Assembly: GCA_965207345.1 (NCBI GenBank)
Contig: OZ242280.1
Location: forward strand, 310,001 to 374,000
Direction of reading: 5' to 3'
DNA: 64,000 bases
DNA from: G965207345 sp965207345
Lineage (GTDB): Bacteria > Pseudomonadota > Gammaproteobacteria > PS1 > Pseudothioglobaceae
Shown here: positions 1-8,036 of the stretch, one piece after another
Position numbering within the stretch: position 1 is the stretch's first letter
How the letters are laid out: every line of letters starts with the position of its first letter
Translations under genes and position numbers: made by a program
Notes under the pieces: model-generated
Seen by the model: the letters and a program-made list of their open reading frames with translations, nothing else
Databases searched by the model: none
Told to the model about the DNA's origin: nothing

Positions 1-17
1 CGCCCTATTTTAAAAAA

Positions 18-863
18 TCACCAAGTATCAGTTATAATTGATAAATCAATTGCTTTGATATTTTTGGTTATACTACCCACTGAAATATAATTAACGCCTG
101 TCTCGGCATATACTTTAATGTTATGTATATCAATACCGCCTGATGCTTCTAAAGGATGTTTACCTTGATTTAGTTTGACTGCCTCTCTCAATACTGCAGG
201 TGTAAAATTGTCACAAAGTATATGCAGGTTGCCTTCATAAGCTAAAACCTTTTTTAACTGTAATATATTTTCTACTTCAACTATCACACTTAAATCTGGA
301 TATTTTTTCTTTGCTTGTTTTATTGCAGGATCTAGACCACCCAAAGCATTAATATGATTCTCTTTTAGCATCACAGCATCAAAAAGCCCCTGACGATGGT
401 TCATGCCACCTGCACAAAGCACCGCCAATTTTTGTGCTGTACGAAGATTTGGTAGAGTTTTACGCGTATCTAGGAGTGTTGCCTTGGTATGTTTAATTTT
501 ATCAAGTAAAAAATGTGTTTGTGTAGCAGTAGCAGATAAAGTTTGTAAAAAATTAAGTGCTGTGCGCTCTGCACTTAAAAGTGCGCGAGCTTGTGCATAT
601 ATAGTGCAAATATTTGTTTGACTATGTACTATATCACCTGCTTTAATATGCCAGCTTATTTGTGCATCATTATCTAGCTGTAAAAATGCTTCATTAAAAT
701 ATTCTACGCCACAAATAAGCGCATTTTCCCTGCTGACTGCACGCGCACGCAATTTCATATTTTTAGGTAGCAATGTTGCAGAAATATCGCCTGTACCAAT
801 ATCTTCTTTTAACGCAAAACGAACTACATCAGCAATTCTCCTATCATTAATATTACTTGTCAT
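18..863 (-). CDS. nadC: Nicotinate-nucleotide pyrophosphorylase (quinolinate phosphoribosyltransferase)
   Basis: This cytosolic enzyme converts quinolinate and PRPP to nicotinate mononucleotide, CO2 and PPi in de novo NAD synthesis. The 281-aa length is normal for the family. Visible signatures are ERTALNFLQ near residues 99-107, DTRKT at 132-136, HR at 156-157, KENH at 167-170, an EVEN acidic motif near 195 and SGGI near 240. They belong to the barrel that binds quinolinate and PRPP; the first 110 residues or so form the usual N-terminal alpha/beta domain. The ATG at 863 has only a weak GAAGAA ribosome site. The gene lies 77 bases after lpxB on the same strand and may be co-transcribed with it. 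Confidence 0.95.
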   Translation of the reverse strand: MTSNINDRRIADVVRFALKEDIGTGDISATLLPKNMKLRARAVSRENALICGVEYFNEAFLQLDNDAQISWHIKAGDIVHSQTNICTIYAQARALLSAERTALNFLQTLSATATQTHFLLDKIKHTKATLLDTRKTLPNLRTAQKLAVLCAGGMNHRQGLFDAVMLKENHINALGGLDPAIKQAKKKYPDLSVIVEVENILQLKKVLAYEGNLHILCDNFTPAVLREAVKLNQGKHPLEASGGIDIHNIKVYAETGVNYISVGSITKNIKAIDLSIITDTW

Positions 864-940
864 AAGTGTTTCTTCACAAAAAATTATTTAGTATCTATTC
901 TTATTTAACCTGCTTGCCAGATATTTTATAAAAACCTCGC

Positions 941-2035
941 CTACTTTTCATCTAAGACTTTTTGAATTGCGTGCACTACTTGATTCGTATCACAATTTAA
1001 ATAGTGATAAATATCATTAAAACGCGCAATCAAGGCGCTATTATCTTTCAATACTAAATCCAAGGTACGCTGAGCAATACACTTTGCGCTCGCATCTTTT
1101 TGAATCAGTTCAGACACTAAATTTTCACCTGCAATAATATTAGGCAAAGCAATAAAAGGAATTTTGATTAAGCCTCTGGCAATATAATAACTCAAGGTTG
1201 ACATCTTATAAACCACTACCATCGGCACACCAATCATAAGTGCTTCTAGTGTTGCTGTGCCTGAGGCAATAATTGCCACATCAGACATTTTTAGCTGGTG
1301 ATGACTCCTCCCGTATGTAACATTAATATCCAAATTAAAATATGCAAGCTGCTCCTTAACCCATTTTTTTTCACATACATTATTTAATGCCAAATGAAAA
1401 GATAAAGTTGATTGCTGCTCTGCCATTAAGACACTGGCTTTTAACATATTGGGTAGCATTGCCCTTATCTCATCTGTACGAGATCCAGGCATTAGCAGTA
1501 CTTGACTGGTATTTTGATAATGTAATCTTGGCTGAATTTTATGTGTTAGTGGGTGACCAACAAATAATGCACGCACGCCACTTTTTTCATAAAACCGAGG
1601 CTCAAAGGGGAAAAGACACAAAAGTAAGTCGATTGATTTTTTAATTTTTTTTATACGCCAGGCGCGCCAAGCCCAAACTGATGGACTGACAAAATGCACG
1701 GTTTTGATAGATTTTTGTTTTAGTTTGCGTGCAATTTTTAAATTAAAATCAGGGCCATCAATACTAATAAAAACATCAGGCGAAGCTGCCAAAAAACGCG
1801 TTACCATCTCTCGCTTTAAGTGTAATAGTTTGGGTAGTTTTCTAAAGACCTCACTAAAACCCATCACCGAAACTTCAGATAAATGCCACCATACATCACA
1901 ACCTGCCTTCGCCATTTGATCACCTGCTAAGCCAAAAATATGTATAGCAGAATCTATTTTTTTTAATGTTGCAATTAATTCACCAGCAATTAAATCTGCA
2001 GAGGGTTCAGTGGCACTAATAGCTATTTTTTTCAT
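941..2035 (-). CDS. lpxB: Lipid-A-disaccharide synthase
   Basis: LpxB is a glycosyltransferase that joins UDP-2,3-diacylglucosamine to lipid X to make lipid A disaccharide at the inner membrane. The protein has the family N-terminus MKKIAISATEPSADL, a variant of the usual GExSGD motif, followed by WWHLSEVSVMGFSEV, VSPSVWAWRAWR, LLMPGSRTDEI and SGTATLEALMIGVPMVV, all in the family order. An in-frame ATG 36 bases upstream (2071) exists, but the family starts at MKKIAI, so I place the start at 2035. It sits between lysA and nadC and is detached from the lpxD-fabZ-lpxA cluster it often joins. It shows that the organism makes lipid A. Confidence 0.95.
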   Translation of the reverse strand: MKKIAISATEPSADLIAGELIATLKKIDSAIHIFGLAGDQMAKAGCDVWWHLSEVSVMGFSEVFRKLPKLLHLKREMVTRFLAASPDVFISIDGPDFNLKIARKLKQKSIKTVHFVSPSVWAWRAWRIKKIKKSIDLLLCLFPFEPRFYEKSGVRALFVGHPLTHKIQPRLHYQNTSQVLLMPGSRTDEIRAMLPNMLKASVLMAEQQSTLSFHLALNNVCEKKWVKEQLAYFNLDINVTYGRSHHQLKMSDVAIIASGTATLEALMIGVPMVVVYKMSTLSYYIARGLIKIPFIALPNIIAGENLVSELIQKDASAKCIAQRTLDLVLKDNSALIARFNDIYHYLNCDTNQVVHAIQKVLDEK

Positions 2036-2157
2036 ATTTTTTACAATTAACGAAAAATTTAGTGTGCTCACAAAAAAGTCATAGAATTTTTAGAGAATAT
2101 ACACTCATTAAAACCACAAAATTTGTAAAATCTTTTAGAAAAATTATTTTTGTGCTA

Positions 2158-3399
2158 TTATTTCACAACGTATTCGTGTGCAAATAAATTAGATATTTTT
2201 TCTCTTGCACGCACCAAATAATGTTTATCCGCACAAACCATTACTTCAGCAGCCCGCACGCGGCTATTATAGTTTGAACTCATCACAAAACCATATGCTC
2301 CAACTGACATCAGTGCTAAAAAATCTCCTGCTTTTAAATTTAGCATTCTATCTTTTGCTAAAAAATCGCTCGTCTCGCAAACTGGCCCAACTATATCCCA
2401 AATATTTTCTACGCCTGCTTGATGTTTTACCACAGGCAAAACTTCGTGATAAGCCTGATATAACGCGGGTCGCAGTAAATCATTCATTGCTCCATCTATG
2501 ATTGCAAATGATTTATGCGTATCTTTTTTTAAAAATTCAACCTGTGTTACAAAAATTCCTGCAGTACCTACTAAAGCTCGCCCAGGCTCAATGATGAGTT
2601 TATAATTTCCTATTTTTCCCGTAATATTCCGTGCATAGGTATTTAAATCAAATATTTTTTCATTTTGATAGCGAATGCCAAAACCACCACCTAAATTAAT
2701 ATGCTTTAAAAAAATATCGTGTTTCTCTAGATCGCCTATCAATTCTAGAACGCGTGTGAGTGCATTTAAAAATGGGCTAGATTCAGTAATCTGTGAGCCA
2801 ATATGGCAATCAATCCCGTATATTTTAACATTTGACAATGTACGCGCTTTCAAATAAAGTCCTAGTGCTTTATCAACAGAAACGCCAAATTTATTATTTT
2901 TTAACCCTGTGGAAATATAAGGATGCGTTTTTGCATCAACATCAGGATTGATACGTACAGAAATTGGTGCGACTTTAGTTAAATTTTTCGCAACCATTTG
3001 TACACGCTCAAGTTCTGCTTCGGATTCAATATTAAAGCATAATATGCCAAGCAAAAGTGCGCGTTTAATTTCAAACTCTGATTTAGCAACACCTGAAAAA
3101 ACACAAGTATCTGCACGTCCTCCTGCTGCTAATACACGCATTAATTCTCCCAGAGAAGCAATATTAAAACCTGCGCCAAGCTTGGCAAGCGTATTTAAAA
3201 CTGCTAAATTAGAATTCGCTTTGACTGCATAACAAATCAAATGATTATGATGAGAAAACGCTTGATTAAAATATTGATAATTTTCTTTAATCGCCGACTG
3301 AGAATAAATATAAAGTGGTGTTTGATAAATTTTTGCTAAATCAAAAACGCGCACGCGTTCGCACATTAAATATTCATTTTGATAAAAAAATGCACTCAA
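2158..3399 (-). CDS. lysA: Diaminopimelate decarboxylase
   Basis: LysA is a PLP fold-type III enzyme that decarboxylates meso-diaminopimelate to L-lysine in the cytosol, the last step of lysine synthesis. The 413-aa protein shows the PLP lysine motif CYAVKANSN (Lys60), a GGGFGI phosphate-binding loop, EPGRALVG, and the C-terminal substrate motif CETSDFLAKD. The gene lies directly downstream of the small lipoprotein gene lptM (3456-3563), the usual gammaproteobacterial order. The dapF gene that often follows lysA is absent; lpxB comes next after 122 bases. The start at 3399 gives a normal N-terminus. Confidence 0.95.
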   Translation of the reverse strand: MSAFFYQNEYLMCERVRVFDLAKIYQTPLYIYSQSAIKENYQYFNQAFSHHNHLICYAVKANSNLAVLNTLAKLGAGFNIASLGELMRVLAAGGRADTCVFSGVAKSEFEIKRALLLGILCFNIESEAELERVQMVAKNLTKVAPISVRINPDVDAKTHPYISTGLKNNKFGVSVDKALGLYLKARTLSNVKIYGIDCHIGSQITESSPFLNALTRVLELIGDLEKHDIFLKHINLGGGFGIRYQNEKIFDLNTYARNITGKIGNYKLIIEPGRALVGTAGIFVTQVEFLKKDTHKSFAIIDGAMNDLLRPALYQAYHEVLPVVKHQAGVENIWDIVGPVCETSDFLAKDRMLNLKAGDFLALMSVGAYGFVMSSNYNSRVRAAEVMVCADKHYLVRAREKISNLFAHEYVVK

Positions 3400-3455
3400 A
3401 ATATCGCCTTTAAAAAAATCATACGTGAAATTTTAATTTCTTTGAGCATTAACTT

Positions 3456-3563
3456 TTATTTTTCCAGTACTATATCTATTTTTACAACAGGTGTCAGCTC
3501 GCCCATTCTACCGCAAGCAGTAAGTGAAAATATAATCAAAAACATCATAAAATAACGCGTCAT
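3456..3563 (-). CDS. lptM: LptM (YifL)-type small outer-membrane lipoprotein
   Basis: This is a 35-residue reading frame that is easy to miss. It begins MTRYFMMFLIIFSLTACGRM and ends ELTPVVKIDIVLEK. The N-terminus is a short lipoprotein signal with lipobox LTAC, and Cys17 would be the lipidated residue. The CGxxGxL-like stretch after it matches LptM/YifL, which in Enterobacteria helps LptD oxidation and assembly of the LPS translocon. Position supports the call: it is immediately upstream of lysA, the classic yifL-lysA arrangement. A start at 3563 is the only ATG that gives a complete signal peptide. Function is by homology of this short motif plus synteny. Confidence 0.72.
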   Translation of the reverse strand: MTRYFMMFLIIFSLTACGRMGELTPVVKIDIVLEK

Positions 3564-3589
3564 TTTATAAAGAAACAAAAAATGCCATT

Positions 3590-4258
3590 CTACCTTAACA
3601 AAATCCTCAATTGAGCGCTAAATACACTACGCGTCATTTTATAAGCGCCTAAACTTGCTAAATGCGCGCTCGGTATTTGACAGTCTATAAGATGGTAATC
3701 CATTTTTTTAACAAGATAAAAAAAAGCAATTTTTGCAGCATCTGAAACACAAGAAAACATTGATTCACCAAAAAATACACGCCCAAGTCCAACACCATAT
3801 AAGCCACCAACAAGACGTCCTGCTTCATAGGTTTCAACAGAATGTGCATAACCTTGTGCGTTCAATTTAATATAAGCTGCCTGCATTTCATCTGTAATCC
3901 AAGTGTCATCTTGACCGACGCGTTTAATATTTACACAATACTCTATAACTTTTTTAAAATGTGCATTAACACGCACATCAAAGGTTTTTTTCCGAAGCGT
4001 TTTTTTTAAGCTACGGCTAATTTTTGCTCGCTCAGGCGTTATTACCATTCTAGGATTAGGTGCATACCATAAAATAGGTTCACCCGCGCTATACCAAGGA
4101 AATATTCCTAATTTATAAGCATTTAGCAACCGCTTAGTTTTTAAATCTCCGCCAATAGCGAGCAATCCGCCAAGTTTGTCAACAGCACATTCAACGTTTG
4201 GAAAATCAAAATTTTCCGCATCAAGCACACATAAACGCTCAGAGTTTAAAGTTATCAT
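3590..4258 (-). CDS. aat: Leucyl/phenylalanyl-tRNA--protein transferase
   Basis: Aat transfers Leu or Phe from tRNA to N-terminal Arg or Lys of proteins, marking them for ClpAP through the N-end rule. The 222-aa protein is of normal length and shows LLAIGGDL near residues 32-39, LLNAYKLGIFPWYS, WYAPNPRMVI, the VETYEAGRLVGGLYGVGLG core and FFGESMFS, all hallmarks of the family. It is in a leftward run nudE-aat-lptM-lysA, 29 bases after nudE, so co-transcription is likely. Nothing about it is unusual. Confidence 0.95.
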   Translation of the reverse strand: MITLNSERLCVLDAENFDFPNVECAVDKLGGLLAIGGDLKTKRLLNAYKLGIFPWYSAGEPILWYAPNPRMVITPERAKISRSLKKTLRKKTFDVRVNAHFKKVIEYCVNIKRVGQDDTWITDEMQAAYIKLNAQGYAHSVETYEAGRLVGGLYGVGLGRVFFGESMFSCVSDAAKIAFFYLVKKMDYHLIDCQIPSAHLASLGAYKMTRSVFSAQLRILLR

Positions 4259-4287
4259 AAATTTGTAGTAATTTATAAAATTAAAAT

Positions 4288-4854
4288 TTAGCGTGATAAA
4301 AGAAAAGTGCGTGTCAAATAAAGCGCTGCAATACTACGTCCTTCTGATAAATCATCATCTCCTACCCAATCTTCTAAATTGGAAAGTTTACGCTCAACTA
4401 CTTCAAGCGGTTCTGGTTCATCGCCACTTTCTGTTTTGGGATATAATTTTTCTGCAAGGATAATATGAGTAAAATTTGATTGATAACCAGGCGCAAGCGT
4501 TACTGTTTTAAGACAGGTCAATTTTTCTGCACTATAACCTAATTCCTCTTTTAATTCACGATTCGCTGCTTCAAAAGCCGATTCGCCTAAATCAATTTTA
4601 CCTTTAGGAAACGCCAATTCATATTTGTTGGTACCACAAGAGTACTCATAAATCAAAAGTACAGTATCATTGCCAAATAATGGTACAATAAGTACTGCAC
4701 CTTCGTTGCTACCTTTCAAACGCTCATAAGTGCGTCGCGCATTATTACTGAACTTAAGATCCAGGCGCTCAATATTAAAATGCTCAGTTGTCGCTATGGT
4801 TTTTATTTTTAAAATATTTGGTTTTACTCTGTGTGCTTTTTTTATTTTTGACAT
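4288..4854 (-). CDS. nudE: ADP compounds hydrolase NudE (Nudix)
   Basis: NudE is a cytosolic Nudix hydrolase acting on ADP-ribose, NADH and diadenosine polyphosphates. The Nudix box is GKIDLGESAFEAANRELKEE followed by LGY, matching GX5EX7REUXEEXGU. The N-terminus (RLDLKFSNNARRTYERLKG), the segment YEYSCGTNKYELAFPKG and the GDEPEPLEVV stretch before the C-terminus match the NudE subgroup specifically, and the 188-aa length fits. It is the first gene of the leftward housekeeping run. In many gammaproteobacteria cysQ lies beside nudE; here the upstream neighbour is decayed DNA. Confidence 0.92.
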   Translation of the reverse strand: MSKIKKAHRVKPNILKIKTIATTEHFNIERLDLKFSNNARRTYERLKGSNEGAVLIVPLFGNDTVLLIYEYSCGTNKYELAFPKGKIDLGESAFEAANRELKEELGYSAEKLTCLKTVTLAPGYQSNFTHIILAEKLYPKTESGDEPEPLEVVERKLSNLEDWVGDDDLSEGRSIAALYLTRTFLLSR

Positions 4855-4874
4855 TTTTATATAATACCAAAAAA

Positions 4875-5160
4875 ATGTTTATACATAACGGATTTCAACC
4901 CCCTGCTGATTTTATGATTATAATGCGCGGTAAGCTATTAAAATCTCGCGATTTTATTACAAATGAGGAATCAACGCAGTTATGGTATACAAAAAAATTA
5001 GGCTAAGGATATTTTAAAACAATATAATCTTTATCTTGATAACTGTATCAGGATAAAAGTAAAAACATCTCTCACTGTTAACGACAGTATTGATGCGCCT
5101 CTGTTATGTAAAAGCATTGTCCCTGATTTTAAAAAAGGCCTTTGGATGAATTTTCAATAA
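4875..5160 (+). pseudogene. Frameshifted remnant of an unrecognised short gene
   Basis: A frame from ATG 4875 reads MFIHNGFQPPADFMIIMRGK and continues through ESTQLWYTKKLG to a stop at 5004-5006. Removing one G at 5001-5002 joins it to a second frame, KDILKQYNLYLDNCIRIKV, that runs to a stop at 5158-5160. Together they give about 95 residues with normal-looking composition, so I read this as one short gene broken by a 1-base insertion. I do not recognise the family. A sequencing error or chance open frames are alternatives. Confidence 0.3.
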
Positions 5161-5486
5161 ATTAAGCCTAGTGTGCTGTGATGTATTTACATGGATTGCT
5201 ACTTGGCGAGATTTAATCTGCTATTGTTATTATCACACGAGGTTGAAAAAATTCCCATTATTTAAAAAGGCAAAACCGAGACAATTTCAGAGAAGGATAA
5301 TTACACATGACAAATGTGGTAATTTTTCCAACTCTTTAGAAACCTCTCAAATTCTTAAATAGTATTAAATTCGCGTACCAGAAACAAAATGATAAAGGAT
5401 CCATCCGTATAATTTAAAAATAATATAACGAAGATAGGTCAGACTTTAATTATGTCTGTGTGCAATTATTTCTTAAACTAAATGTA
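5161..5486. other. Gene-free AT-rich stretch
   Basis: These 326 bases lie between the decayed gene at 4875-5160 and the DUF1348 gene. They hold only short open frames without ribosome sites or recognisable motifs. They mark the left border between housekeeping DNA and the thiocyanate island. I see no tRNA, att-like repeat or insertion sequence here. Confidence 0.5.
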
Positions 5487-5966
5487 TCAAAGGCCAAGTT
5501 CGGACAGTCCCGGGTGTTCATCCGGTCTACGACCTAAAGGCCAATGGTACTTGCGTCTTGATTCCTCAATAGGAAGATCATTGATACTTGCTATGCGAAG
5601 ACGCATGAGGCCATTTTTATCAAATTCCCAGTTTTCGTTGCCGTAAGAACGAAACCAATTACCAGAATCATTATGCCATTCATAGGCAAAACGCACCGCG
5701 ATGCGTGTGTCATCAAAAGCCCATAACTCTTTAATAAGGCGATAGTCCAACTCTTTAGACCATTTGCGTTGCAGAAACAGCACAATTGCCCCACGCCCAG
5801 AGAAAAACTCAGCGCGGTTTCTCCAAGTGCTGTTAAGAGTATAAGCGAGTGCAACTCGTTCGGGATTACGCGTGTTCCATCCATCTTCAGCCATTCGCAC
5901 TTTCTGAGACGCCGCCTCCCTGGTAAAAGGAGGAAGGGGAGGACGGGTATTTTGCTCTATTGACAT
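5487..5966 (-). CDS. DUF1348 / NTF2-like (SnoaL fold) protein
   Basis: This 159-aa protein matches the DUF1348 family of small NTF2-like cone-fold proteins. Family landmarks are RPPLPPFTREAASQKV, AEDGWNTRNPERVALAY, STWRNRAEFFSGRGAI, FLQRKWSKELDYRLIKELWA, the FAYEWHDDSG-like stretch (here FAYEWHNDSGNWFRSYGNEN) and the C-terminal PLGRRPDEHPGLSELGL. The family has no established reaction; the fold binds small ligands. A GGAGAACG ribosome site precedes the ATG. It is the outermost gene of the thiocyanate island and is leftward like the LysR gene that precedes it by 172 bases, so it may be part of that regulon; this is inferred from position only. Confidence 0.85.
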   Translation of the reverse strand: MSIEQNTRPPLPPFTREAASQKVRMAEDGWNTRNPERVALAYTLNSTWRNRAEFFSGRGAIVLFLQRKWSKELDYRLIKELWAFDDTRIAVRFAYEWHNDSGNWFRSYGNENWEFDKNGLMRLRIASINDLPIEESRRKYHWPLGRRPDEHPGLSELGL

Positions 5967-6138
5967 TTCGTTCTCCTTATATCATTATAAACTTACTCTT
6001 TCATACATGATAAATAACAAGCGGGACATGTCTCAACTATAATCAATCTCACCGCCATACTATACTCACCATTACTATTTTCATTTTAATTTTAATTTTA
6101 CTCCGATCATAAGTATTTTTTAAAAGGTTGTAGAGTCT

Positions 6139-7056
6139 TTAATCGTGTCTGTGAGCGGTCCAATTATGCGCTAATTTTATAAAGGCTAGACAAGCATAAC
6201 TCTTGTAATCACCTTTGCGATAAAGCATACTAACTGCTTTACGAGGCAGTTTTGGAGATGGCACAATTGAATGCAACCCATGTTGCGTACAGATAATGCT
6301 TTCGGGGAGAACAGTTGCTAGTGAGCCTGTCTGTACTATCTCTATAATTACGCTGAGTGAATTAGCTTCTATTGCAACATAAGGTATAATGCCATGTTCA
6401 CTACAATACCTGTCTACATGTTGTCGCAGTATAAAATTGGTATCGAGTAATGCTAGTGATTCTTGCCTTAGTTCTTGCAAATTTATTGTCTCTTTCTTTC
6501 TGGCATGTGGATGTCCATTACCAACAGCAAGACAAAGTGATTCTTCAAATAGTGTGTAAATCTCTAATTCGCTTGATTGTGCTTTGCTTGAAAGTTTGTT
6601 ACTAAAAACAATACCAACATCTATATCGTCTTCAATAATAGCTAGCTCAATCTTATTCTGAGGCATCTCTAAAGCTTTTGAAGTGATGTTCGGATAATGG
6701 CTGTTAAAGCTTTCTAACAAGCGACAAGTTAGGTGGTCGGTGAGTGGCGTCCATCCTAAACGAAATAAACCACATTTCAAATCTTTCACGTCATGAATAG
6801 CAGACATTCCCACATCCAACTCTTTCCAAGCGCGACGGACATGACGCAAATAGATTTTTCCAGTATCTGTTAGCTCTATAGTTCGCCCAGAGCGGTTTAA
6901 TAGTATTGACTGTAGCGACTCTTCCAATTTTTTAATTTGCTGTGATAGAGTTGGCTGTGATACATATAGCGCTTCAGCAGCACGTGTAAAGTTGCCATGT
7001 TCAGCTACAGCAATCAGATATTGAAGGGAACGTGGAAAAATATTTGTGCTATTCAT
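6139..7056 (-). CDS. LysR-family transcriptional regulator, CynR-like
   Basis: This 305-aa LysR-type regulator has an N-terminal winged helix-turn-helix (about residues 11-70: LIAVAEHGNFTRAAEAL, VSQPTLSQQIKKLEESL, LNRSGRTIELTDTG) and a C-terminal effector-binding domain. Over its length it resembles E. coli CynR, the activator of the cyanate operon: AVAEHGxFTRAA, NRSGRTI, AIHDV, IEANS and LATVLPESI. It is divergent from scnB across a 208-base intergenic region, the usual layout for a LysR gene and its target. I infer that it controls scnBAC and perhaps autoregulates, with thiocyanate or cyanate as the likely effector; the effector cannot be seen in the sequence. Confidence 0.88.
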   Translation of the reverse strand: MNSTNIFPRSLQYLIAVAEHGNFTRAAEALYVSQPTLSQQIKKLEESLQSILLNRSGRTIELTDTGKIYLRHVRRAWKELDVGMSAIHDVKDLKCGLFRLGWTPLTDHLTCRLLESFNSHYPNITSKALEMPQNKIELAIIEDDIDVGIVFSNKLSSKAQSSELEIYTLFEESLCLAVGNGHPHARKKETINLQELRQESLALLDTNFILRQHVDRYCSEHGIIPYVAIEANSLSVIIEIVQTGSLATVLPESIICTQHGLHSIVPSPKLPRKAVSMLYRKGDYKSYACLAFIKLAHNWTAHRHD

Positions 7057-7264
7057 AGTTAATTCCTATAATAACAATAATAATAAAATATTGGACTAGA
7101 TAATTTATTTCGCTGTATACTTTAATTCCATGCTTACTTTGACATCTAGTTTGAATTTTAATTTGTAGCCTAATGGCTTAGGTCAATTATAGTTTACCAT
7201 AGCCATGTATGCAGTGTGATTTAGTTGAAAATTTTGAAATTTTTATTGAGGAGGTTATGAGAAC
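7057..7264. promoter_or_regulatory. Divergent control region between lysR and scnB
   Basis: The 208 bases separate a LysR gene and the scn operon, so both promoters and the LysR site should be here. The clearest symmetry is AGCC-TAAT-GGCT at 7167-7178, overlapping CCTAA-TGGC-TTAGG at 7169-7182. I found no clean T-N11-A box at these positions, so operator assignment is tentative. A strong GGAGG sits near 7250 ahead of the scnB ATG at 7265. Confidence 0.4.
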
Positions 7265-7648
7265 ATGAACGTACGTAACGCATTAAAGTCGCCAAAGGAC
7301 GCGCCATATCCAGATACATTTGACCATACTCGTTATAGAGAGTGTATGCGAACACCACATGACGTCGGAGGCGAGCCAGATACGCCTATGCAATGGGAGG
7401 AAAAGGAAGAGGAGCAGTGGGAATTGAACACCTATGTAACCTGTGAATGCTTAGCTTGGCGTGGTACTTGGAACGCTGAAGAAAGAAGACGTAGACAAAA
7501 TGTTGATTTAGGCAATTCCAACTACCTAGCTCTGCCATATTATGCACGATGGTTGCTTACTGCTGCAAGGATTATGGTTGACAAACAATACATAACACTT
7601 ACCGAATTAATGAACAAAATAGAGGAGGTTAAAAAACGCTATGAGTAA
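7265..7648 (+). CDS. scnB: Thiocyanate hydrolase beta subunit
   Basis: Thiocyanate hydrolase turns SCN- and water into carbonyl sulfide and ammonia. This 127-aa subunit corresponds to the N-terminal half of a nitrile hydratase beta chain: it shows RTPHDVGGEPDTPMQW near residues 30-45, an ERRRRQNVDLG segment, and YYARWLLTAARIMVDKQYIT followed by LTELMNKIEEV, the typical YYxxWLxAxxxLLVEKGxIT core. Splitting the beta chain into two proteins is characteristic of thiocyanate hydrolase and not of ordinary nitrile hydratase. The stop overlaps the scnA start (ATGAGTAA), so translation is coupled. The gene is the first of scnB-scnA-scnC-activator, the order known from Thiobacillus thioparus. Confidence 0.85.
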   Translation: MNVRNALKSPKDAPYPDTFDHTRYRECMRTPHDVGGEPDTPMQWEEKEEEQWELNTYVTCECLAWRGTWNAEERRRRQNVDLGNSNYLALPYYARWLLTAARIMVDKQYITLTELMNKIEEVKKRYE

Positions 7649-7994
7649 AAATCATCACGCCGATAAGGCGACAGGGATAGGCGATCCTCAATGTTTCAAA
7701 GGGGAGGCTGGCCCAGCTAAATTTAGAACAGGTGATCGTGTGCGGGTTAAGGATTTGCCGGATGTTTTCTACACGCGCACCATGACTTATACGCGAGGAG
7801 CCGTTGGGGAGGTAGTTGTTGCAACCCATGAAAGCCCAGCTGCAGAAGATGAGGCTTGGGATAACTGCGACAATCCAGAATGGTTCTATATCATACGCTT
7901 TAAGCAAAAAGATTTGTGGCCTGATTATCCACATGCGTATGCAAATGATTCATTGCAAACTGAATTATCTGAGCGCTGGTTAGATCTGGTATGA
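7641..7994 (+). CDS. scnA: Thiocyanate hydrolase alpha subunit
   Basis: This 117-aa protein matches the C-terminal half of nitrile hydratase beta chains: KFRTGDRVRVKDL near residues 28-40, HTR-like TRTMTYTRGAVGEVV around 47-61, then WFYIIRFKQKDLWPD and a C-terminal LSERWLDLV equivalent to the family's LWExYLE. It is the small beta-barrel partner of the metal subunit in the heteromeric enzyme. The ATG at 7641 lies inside the scnB stop region, and an AGGAGG about 12 bases upstream can serve it. Together with scnB it rebuilds one nitrile-hydratase beta chain in two pieces. Confidence 0.85.
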   Translation: MSKNHHADKATGIGDPQCFKGEAGPAKFRTGDRVRVKDLPDVFYTRTMTYTRGAVGEVVVATHESPAAEDEAWDNCDNPEWFYIIRFKQKDLWPDYPHAYANDSLQTELSERWLDLV

Positions 7995-8036
7995 GTAATT
8001 TGATGACTTAATAGATATTTAGGGGAGAAGTAGAAA

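Noticed and set aside
7057..7264. A textbook T-N11-A LysR box
   Set aside because: No T-N11-A unit with good symmetry coincides with the palindromes; only a general control region is listed.
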